A model generated the notes under the pieces. That model was not told the origin of the DNA. It was given only the letters and a program-made list of their open reading frames with translations, and did no database searches. Below are positions 1 through 3,925 of a stretch of DNA of 6,696 nucleotides, one piece after another. Position numbers and translations under genes: made by a program. Numbering within the stretch: the first letter of the stretch is position 1; each line of letters opens with the position of its first letter. The stretch is from an uncultured Campylobacter sp. (lineage in GTDB: Bacteria > Campylobacterota > Campylobacteria > Campylobacterales > Campylobacteraceae): the NCBI RefSeq assembly GCF_938017705.1, contig NZ_CALIIS010000053.1:1-6696 (forward strand), in the 5' to 3' direction.

Positions 1-349
1 GATCCGATATAGGTCTATAATAGTTGCCGCTCTGCCTTAAGGCTGCACCGAAAGTAAAATTTCGCCCCGTTTGCGCGATCCCGCTTGCGGCGATTTTGTC
101 TGTGAATAAAAATCAAAGCGCTATAACGACATGAGTGCTTTCTCTGCGAAAGAAAGAAATCACTAGTAAAACGACAGATGCGGCATCATGAGCGCGTTTT
201 AAGTTATGTTTTGAATTTTTAAATTTAATTGAAATTTTTTGATCTAAATTTGCGATCGGCAGGAGTTAAACTTATGGGTTGAAATTTTATTTGAAGCTAG
301 AGTGAGAGTTTAAATTTTGGCTCGTAAAGCGAGTTAAATTTAAGTGCTG
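1..349. other. Non-coding AT-rich region downstream of the operon
   Basis: No frame on either strand is open for more than a couple of dozen codons with a usable start. On the plus strand frame 2 is open from the left edge to TAA at 38-40, reading IRYRSIIVAALP, and the other two frames stop at 10-12 and 18-20. A converging plus-strand gene could therefore end here, but nothing identifies it. The region contains the AAATTT cluster, a plus-strand TATAAT (16-21), a 10-base GCCTTAAGGC palindrome (34-43) and some weak hairpins. I see no tRNA, rRNA, IS end or CRISPR unit. Confidence 0.6.
56..97 (+). terminator. Weak plus-strand terminator-like hairpin
   Basis: TCGCC (62-66) pairs with GGCGA (89-93), extended by AAAA (56-59) with TTTT (94-97) across a two-base bulge. 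Inside the 22-base loop a 3-bp GCG/CGC stem is possible. A TTTT run follows the GC stem on the plus strand, and the structure could also act on the minus strand. It might end a converging gene to the left of the window. The long loop and short T-run make this doubtful. Confidence 0.25.
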
Positions 350-360
350 TTTTAAAATTT
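221..360. repeat. Cluster of AAATTT palindromic words
   Basis: Seven copies of AAATTT begin at 221, 232, 246, 282, 312, 336 and 355, with uneven spacing of 11 to 36 bases. Several are extended to TAAATTT or AAATTTA. The same word occurs in the other gaps of this window (2985, 3486, 3496 and 3903 areas), so it appears to be a favoured intergenic word of the genome and not a local array. Function unknown. Confidence 0.6.
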
Positions 361-408
361 AAAGAAGCGCCTGGGGTTGGCGATAAAGCTATCGCCGCAC
401 CCTAGCGC
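351..408 (-). terminator. Intrinsic terminator of the rpoC-str operon
   Basis: Nine bases after the fusA stop, the minus-strand RNA can fold into a long stem. The inner part is a perfect 7-bp GGCGATA/TATCGCC stem (390-396 with 379-385) closed by a GCTT tetraloop. It is extended by GGGT/ACCC (399-402 with 374-377) and by CT/AG plus GCG/CGC at the base, with a mismatch and small bulges, giving about 16 pairs. The 3' side is followed by the T-rich run TTCTTTAAATTTT. On the plus strand the stem is followed by CCGTTAAG, so it is expected to work mainly for the str operon. Confidence 0.88.
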
Positions 409-417
409 CCGTTAAGC

Positions 418-2493
418 CTAGCCGTTGCGCTTTTTGATGATCTCTTCGCCGACGTTTTTAGGAACCTCGTCGTAGTGATCAAATTCCATCGAATAGGTCG
501 CGCGACCCTGCGTCTGAGAGCGTAGATCGGTCGAGTAACCAAACATCTCCGAAAGTGGGCAAAACGCGTCGATTATCTTGTTTCCGCCGCGCTCGCTCAT
601 GTTATTGACCTGTCCGCGGCGCTTATTTAGATCGCCGATGACGTCGCCCATATACTCCTCAGGGGTTTCTACCTCGACCTTCATCATAGGCTCCAAGATC
701 ACGGCGCCCGCTTTTCTAGCGCCCTCTTTAAAGCCCATAGAAGCGGCGAGTTTGAATGCCATTTCGGAGCTATCGACTTCGTGGTAGCTTCCGTCATAGA
801 CCGTTACGCGCACGTCCTCGACCGGATAGCCCGCTAAAACGCCGTTTTGCATCGCCTCTTGGCAGCCCTTATCGACTGCAGGGATGTATTCTTTCGGAAT
901 CGCGCCGCCTTTAATATCGTTTACGAACTCATATCCGGTGCCCGGCTCCAAAGGCTCTAGGCGCAAAAATACGTGACCGTATTGACCGCGACCACCCGAC
1001 TGCTTGGCGTATTTGTACTCCTGCTCGACCGTTTTGCGGATAGTCTCGCGATATGCGACCTGCGGTTGTCCGACCTCGGCCTCAACCTTAAATTCTCTAA
1101 GCATTCTATCTACAATAATCTCAAGGTGTAGCTCGCCCATTCCCGAAATGATAGTTTGTCCGCTCTCTTCGTCGGTCGTAACCCTAAAGCTCGGATCTTC
1201 TTGCGCCAATTTTTGAAGCGCGATACCCATTTTTTCTTGATCGGCTTTGGTTTTAGGCTCCACTGCTACGCTAATAACCGGATCAGGAAATTCCATACGT
1301 TCTAAAATTACTTTATCTTTTTCGCTAGCTAGAGTATCGCCCGTAAGAGTGTCTTTAAGACCCACAACGGCGCCGATCTCGCCCGCATATAGCTCTTTGA
1401 TCTCTTCGCGTTTATTCGAGTGCATCCTTAGCAAGCGTCCGATGCGCTCTTTTTTACCCTTGCCGGTATTTACGACGTAGCTGCCGCTTTCCAAAACGCC
1501 GCGATAAACGCGTACAAATGTAAGCTGACCTACGAAAGGATCGGTCATAATCTTAAATCCAAGACCCGCGAACTCACCCTCGTCGGTAGAACTTACGTGA
1601 ACCTCGCTGCCGTCCTCATACTGACCCTTAATCGCAGGCACTTCATCAGGCGCAGGTAGATAATCTACGACCGCGTCTAGTAAAGGCTGTACGCCCTTAT
1701 TTTTAAATGCGGTACCGCATAGCATAGGAAAGAAGCTTAGGCTTAAGCAGCCTTTCTTGATGCCCTTTTTAATCTCTTCTACGCTTAGCTCTTCGCCGTT
1801 AAAATACTTCTCCATCAAAGCTTCATCAGTCTCTGCTACCGCCTCAATCATCTTGTCGCGATATTCCTGTGCTTTTTCTCGTAACTCGGCAGGAATTTCA
1901 ACGATCTCAGGAGCAGAAGGACCCTTGCTGTCATCCCAAACGAGCGCCTTCATAGTAACCAAATCTATAACACCCTTGAAATCATCCTCTGCGCCGATCG
2001 GAATTTGAATCGGAACCGGATGAGCTTTTAGTCTATCTTTTACCTGCTGTTCGACATTATAGAAATTTGCGCCGACGCGGTCCATTTTATTTACGAAAAT
2101 AATGCGCGGAACATGGTATTTATTCGCTTGACGCCAAACGGTCTCGCTTTGAGGCTGAACGCCACCTACAGAGCAAAATACTGCTACCGCACCATCTAAA
2201 ACGCGCATCGAGCGCTCGACTTCGATAGTAAAGTCAACGTGGCCCGGGGTGTCGATCAAATTTATCTGATGATTATTCCAAAAGCAGGTGGTTGCCGCAG
2301 ACGTAATCGTGATGCCGCGCTCGCGCTCCTGTTCCATCCAGTCCATAGTAGCGGCGCCCTCGTGAACCTCGCCGATCTTATGGCTCATACCGGTAAAAAA
2401 TAGAATTCTTTCGCTCGTAGTCGTCTTTCCGGCATCGATGTGGGCGGCAATACCGATATTTCTAACCATATGTAAAGGGGTTTTTCTTGCCAT
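418..2493 (-). CDS. fusA: Elongation factor G
   Basis: EF-G is the cytosolic GTPase that drives tRNA-mRNA translocation and, with RRF, ribosome recycling. At 691 residues it has the normal length for Campylobacter-type EF-G. GTPase motifs are intact: P-loop AHIDAGKT (17-24), switch I RGITITSAAT (59-68), DTPGH (81-85, catalytic H85), NKMD (135-138) and a G5-like CGTAFKNKG (259-267). Domain II runs about 290-400, domain III 405-480 (including GMGELHLEI, 451-459), domain IV 480-600 and domain V from about 600 to the end. Domain IV has SGGRGQYGHV at 499-508 and the tip sequence GSYHEVDSSEMAFKLAASMGFKEG, where H571 corresponds to the position of eukaryotic diphthamide. The start ATG (2491-2493) has an AGGAGG site that overlaps the rpsG stop. 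It is the last gene before the terminator. No tuf gene follows, unlike the E. coli str operon. Confidence 0.98.
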   Translation of the reverse strand: MARKTPLHMVRNIGIAAHIDAGKTTTSERILFFTGMSHKIGEVHEGAATMDWMEQERERGITITSAATTCFWNNHQINLIDTPGHVDFTIEVERSMRVLDGAVAVFCSVGGVQPQSETVWRQANKYHVPRIIFVNKMDRVGANFYNVEQQVKDRLKAHPVPIQIPIGAEDDFKGVIDLVTMKALVWDDSKGPSAPEIVEIPAELREKAQEYRDKMIEAVAETDEALMEKYFNGEELSVEEIKKGIKKGCLSLSFFPMLCGTAFKNKGVQPLLDAVVDYLPAPDEVPAIKGQYEDGSEVHVSSTDEGEFAGLGFKIMTDPFVGQLTFVRVYRGVLESGSYVVNTGKGKKERIGRLLRMHSNKREEIKELYAGEIGAVVGLKDTLTGDTLASEKDKVILERMEFPDPVISVAVEPKTKADQEKMGIALQKLAQEDPSFRVTTDEESGQTIISGMGELHLEIIVDRMLREFKVEAEVGQPQVAYRETIRKTVEQEYKYAKQSGGRGQYGHVFLRLEPLEPGTGYEFVNDIKGGAIPKEYIPAVDKGCQEAMQNGVLAGYPVEDVRVTVYDGSYHEVDSSEMAFKLAASMGFKEGARKAGAVILEPMMKVEVETPEEYMGDVIGDLNKRRGQVNNMSERGGNKIIDAFCPLSEMFGYSTDLRSQTQGRATYSMEFDHYDEVPKNVGEEIIKKRNG

Positions 2494-2507
2494 GATGCCC
2501 TCCTACC
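2494..2507 (-). promoter_or_regulatory. fusA ribosome binding site overlapping the rpsG stop
   Basis: The minus strand reads TAGGAGGGCATC before the fusA ATG. The TAG is the rpsG stop codon and forms part of the AGGAGG Shine-Dalgarno sequence. A ribosome finishing rpsG therefore sits on the fusA initiation site, which fits coupled translation of S7 and EF-G. Confidence 0.85.
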
Positions 2508-2973
2508 AACGATAATGCGCGAAAGCTTTGTTGGCTTCCGCCATCTTGTAGGTGTCTTCTTTCTTCTTAAACGAAGAGCCTTTAGAATTTGCGGCGTCCA
2601 TAAGCTCGTAAGCCAGGCGCTCTATCATTGTGCGCTCGCTTCTTTTTCTCGCAAAAGAGATAATCCAGCGGATAGCCAGAGCCTGCTGGCGAGCCGGCCT
2701 GACCTCGATCGGAACCTGATATGTGGCGCCGCCTACACGACGAGATTTTACCTCCATCAAAGGCTTAACGTTATCAATGGCATCGTTAAAAATTTCGATG
2801 CCTTTCTTCTCACCGCCTTTATTGTCGATGAAATTTAAAGCGCCGTACATAATCTCGGTAGCGACGCTCTTTTTGCCGTCGAACATAAGCGAATTAATAA
2901 ATTTTGTGATTACTTTGCTGTCATAAATCGGATCAGGCATGACTTCCCTAACGGGAGCTTTTCTTCTTCTCAT
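2503..2973 (-). CDS. rpsG: 30S ribosomal protein S7
   Basis: S7 nucleates assembly of the 30S head by binding the 3' major domain of 16S rRNA, and it lies by the E site. The 156 residues are the usual bacterial length. The S7 signature DPIYDSKVITKFINSLM falls at 14-30. The rRNA-contacting beta-hairpin region KSRRVGGATYQVPIEVRP is at 76-93. The helical RWIISFARKRSERTM segment starts at 102, and the protein ends in FAHYRW. ATG at 2971-2973 is preceded by a GAAGGA site. The stop TAG (2503-2505) overlaps the ribosome site of fusA, nine bases ahead of its start, which suggests translational coupling. In E. coli S7 represses its own operon by binding the rpsL-rpsG gap; whether that applies here cannot be read from the sequence alone. 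Confidence 0.98.
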   Translation of the reverse strand: MRRRKAPVREVMPDPIYDSKVITKFINSLMFDGKKSVATEIMYGALNFIDNKGGEKKGIEIFNDAIDNVKPLMEVKSRRVGGATYQVPIEVRPARQQALAIRWIISFARKRSERTMIERLAYELMDAANSKGSSFKKKEDTYKMAEANKAFAHYRW

Positions 2974-3042
2974 TTTATTCCTTCAAATTTTAAAATTTTA
3001 CTCAAACTCGGCAAAATCTAGTGCCGGTCTGTTTAGGCTAAA
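2974..3042 (-). promoter_or_regulatory. rpsL-rpsG intercistronic region, possible S7 control site
   Basis: This 69-base gap is longer than needed for a ribosome site. It can form a small 5-bp CGGCA/TGCCG hairpin with an 8-base loop (3009-3026). Nearer rpsG there is a tandem repeat of the 8-mer AAATTTTA on the plus strand (2985-2992 and 2993-3000), followed by the GAAGGA ribosome site of rpsG. In E. coli S7 binds the equivalent gap to repress translation. The sequence here has only the position in common, so a regulatory role is inference. Confidence 0.3.
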
Positions 3043-3417
3043 CTATTTTTTAGGTCGTTTAGCACCGTATTTTGATCTTGCAACGGTTCGTTTAGCAACG
3101 CCTGCAGTATCGAGCGCACCGCGGACGATGTGATATTTAACGCCCGGTAGGTCCTTTACACGCCCGCCACGAACTAGCACTATGGAGTGCTCTTGTAGAT
3201 TGTGACCTTCACCGCCGATATAGCTGATGACTTCAAATCCACTAGTAAGCCTTACTTTGGCAACTTTACGAAGCGCTGAGTTTGGCTTTTTAGGGGTCGT
3301 AGTATAGACCTTAGTACAAACTCCTCTTCGTTGAGGGCAATTCTTTAGCGCCGGAGACTTCGATTTCTCGGTAAGCTTCTTGCGCTCTTTTCTGACCAAT
3401 TGATTTATGGTTGGCAC
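3043..3417 (-). CDS. rpsL: 30S ribosomal protein S12
   Basis: S12 is the 30S protein at the decoding centre that helps monitor codon-anticodon pairing. The 124 residues match the family end to end: MPTINQLVRK at the N terminus, CPQRRGVCTKVYTTTPKKPNSALRK at 27-51, GFEVISYIGGEGHNLQEHS at 60-78, and a basic SKYGAKRPKK tail. K43 and K88, where streptomycin-resistance changes usually fall, are both the wild-type lysine. D89, the residue methylthiolated by RimO in some bacteria, is present. The start is GTG (3415-3417), fixed by the conserved N terminus and by an AAGGA site five bases upstream. An ATG overlaps it by two bases in another frame but opens only a four-codon frame. It precedes rpsG by 69 bases. 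A TATAAT box sits 38 bases upstream, so rpsL may have its own promoter as well as read-through from rpoC. Confidence 0.98.
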   Translation of the reverse strand: MPTINQLVRKERKKLTEKSKSPALKNCPQRRGVCTKVYTTTPKKPNSALRKVAKVRLTSGFEVISYIGGEGHNLQEHSIVLVRGGRVKDLPGVKYHIVRGALDTAGVAKRTVARSKYGAKRPKK

Positions 3418-3430
3418 ATCTTTCCTTTCA
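3415..3430 (-). promoter_or_regulatory. rpsL ribosome binding site with GTG start and overlapping ATG
   Basis: The minus strand reads GAAAGGAAAGATGTGCC. An AAGGA core stands five bases before the GTG that begins the conserved MPTINQL, and only three bases before an ATG shared in two bases with it. The ATG frame gives MCQP then TAA (3405-3407). Spacing and protein conservation both favour GTG. Confidence 0.85.
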
Positions 3431-3455
3431 CAAAAATTTATTCAAAAAGATTTGG

Positions 3456-3485
3456 ATTATACTTTGTTTAAACTTACAGAAACGT
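3456..3485 (-). promoter_or_regulatory. Candidate sigma-70 promoter for rpsL
   Basis: In the 83-base gap between the DoxX gene and rpsL the minus strand contains a perfect TATAAT hexamer (3456-3461), preceded by AAACAAAG. It lies 38 bases before the GTG start, which would give a leader of about 30 bases including the AAGGA site. No good TTGACA -35 box is visible at 16-18 bases, only AT-rich sequence. Campylobacter vegetative promoters are known to depend on an extended -10 and to lack a conserved -35, so this is acceptable. It would let rpsL-rpsG-fusA be transcribed apart from rpoBC. Confidence 0.6.
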
Positions 3486-3500
3486 AAATTTAACTAAATT

Positions 3501-3890
3501 TTAATCTCTAATCAGTACAAACTCTCCGCCGCCGCAGATCACTAAACAGATCGCAGCAGAAAGATACAGATATACGATTTCCAGCTCAAATCCGCCCACG
3601 CCGGTAAGCGCGCTCAACGGGGTATGTAGGACATATATTATCATGAGCACGTTTGCGATCACAAGCAGAGCGCCTATGCGGCAAAATACGCCTATGATTA
3701 TCATTGCTGGCGCCAGCACCTCGCCTACGTATGCGCCGTAAGCTATCAGATCCGGAATTCCTCTGGCTACCAACATCGATTTCACGCCGTCTATGCCGTG
3801 AGTGAACTTAAAAATTCCGTGCATTAAAAGACAAACTCCAAGCCCCAACCTGATAAACAACAGACCGAAATTTATGTTGATCATATTCAT
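3501..3890 (-). CDS. DoxX family small integral membrane protein
   Basis: This 129-residue, very hydrophobic protein has about four membrane segments (roughly residues 7-26, 48-69, 72-90 and 103-122). The early RLGLGVCLLMHGIFKF block and the later G-EVLAP-----GVFCRIGA pattern (55-74) are characteristic of the DoxX/DoxD-like superfamily. Length fits that family, and no signal peptide separate from TM1 is seen. Members are inner-membrane proteins. Some are linked to thiol or oxidative stress or to quinone and sulfur redox chemistry, but the biochemical role is mostly unknown, so I assign no reaction. The start at ATG 3888-3890 follows an AAAGGA ribosome site six to seven bases upstream; a second ATG two codons later is possible. 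It lies 35 bases after rpoC and 83 before rpsL, on the same strand, so it is probably carried on the rpoBC transcript. Its place inside this operon is unusual. Base composition does not differ obviously from the neighbours. Confidence 0.85.
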   Translation of the reverse strand: MNMININFGLLFIRLGLGVCLLMHGIFKFTHGIDGVKSMLVARGIPDLIAYGAYVGEVLAPAMIIIGVFCRIGALLVIANVLMIIYVLHTPLSALTGVGGFELEIVYLYLSAAICLVICGGGEFVLIRD

Positions 3891-3925
3891 GTTTCATCCT
3901 TTAAATTTAGTGCTTGCGCCCAAAA

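Noticed and set aside
132..167. Imperfect hairpin AGTG-CTTTC...GAAAG-CACT as a terminator
   Set aside because: It is AT-rich with unequal arms, and no T-run follows on either strand.
261..282. AGGAG followed eight bases later by ATG on the plus strand
   Set aside because: The frame is ATG GGT TGA, only two codons. The alternative frame through the site has about 22 codons with no proper start.
1..417. tRNA, CRISPR repeat or IS end in the gene-free stretch
   Set aside because: No cloverleaf arms, no regular repeat-spacer pattern and no terminal inverted repeats could be found by reading both strands.
2515..2838. Plus-strand open frame of 107 codons opposite rpsG
   Set aside because: It is the antisense shadow of a conserved ribosomal gene. 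It has no ribosome site and a composition that mirrors the S7 codons.
3891..3925. Terminator between rpoC and the DoxX gene
   Set aside because: The 35-base gap has no stem plus T-run in the minus direction and already contains the DoxX ribosome site, so read-through is expected.
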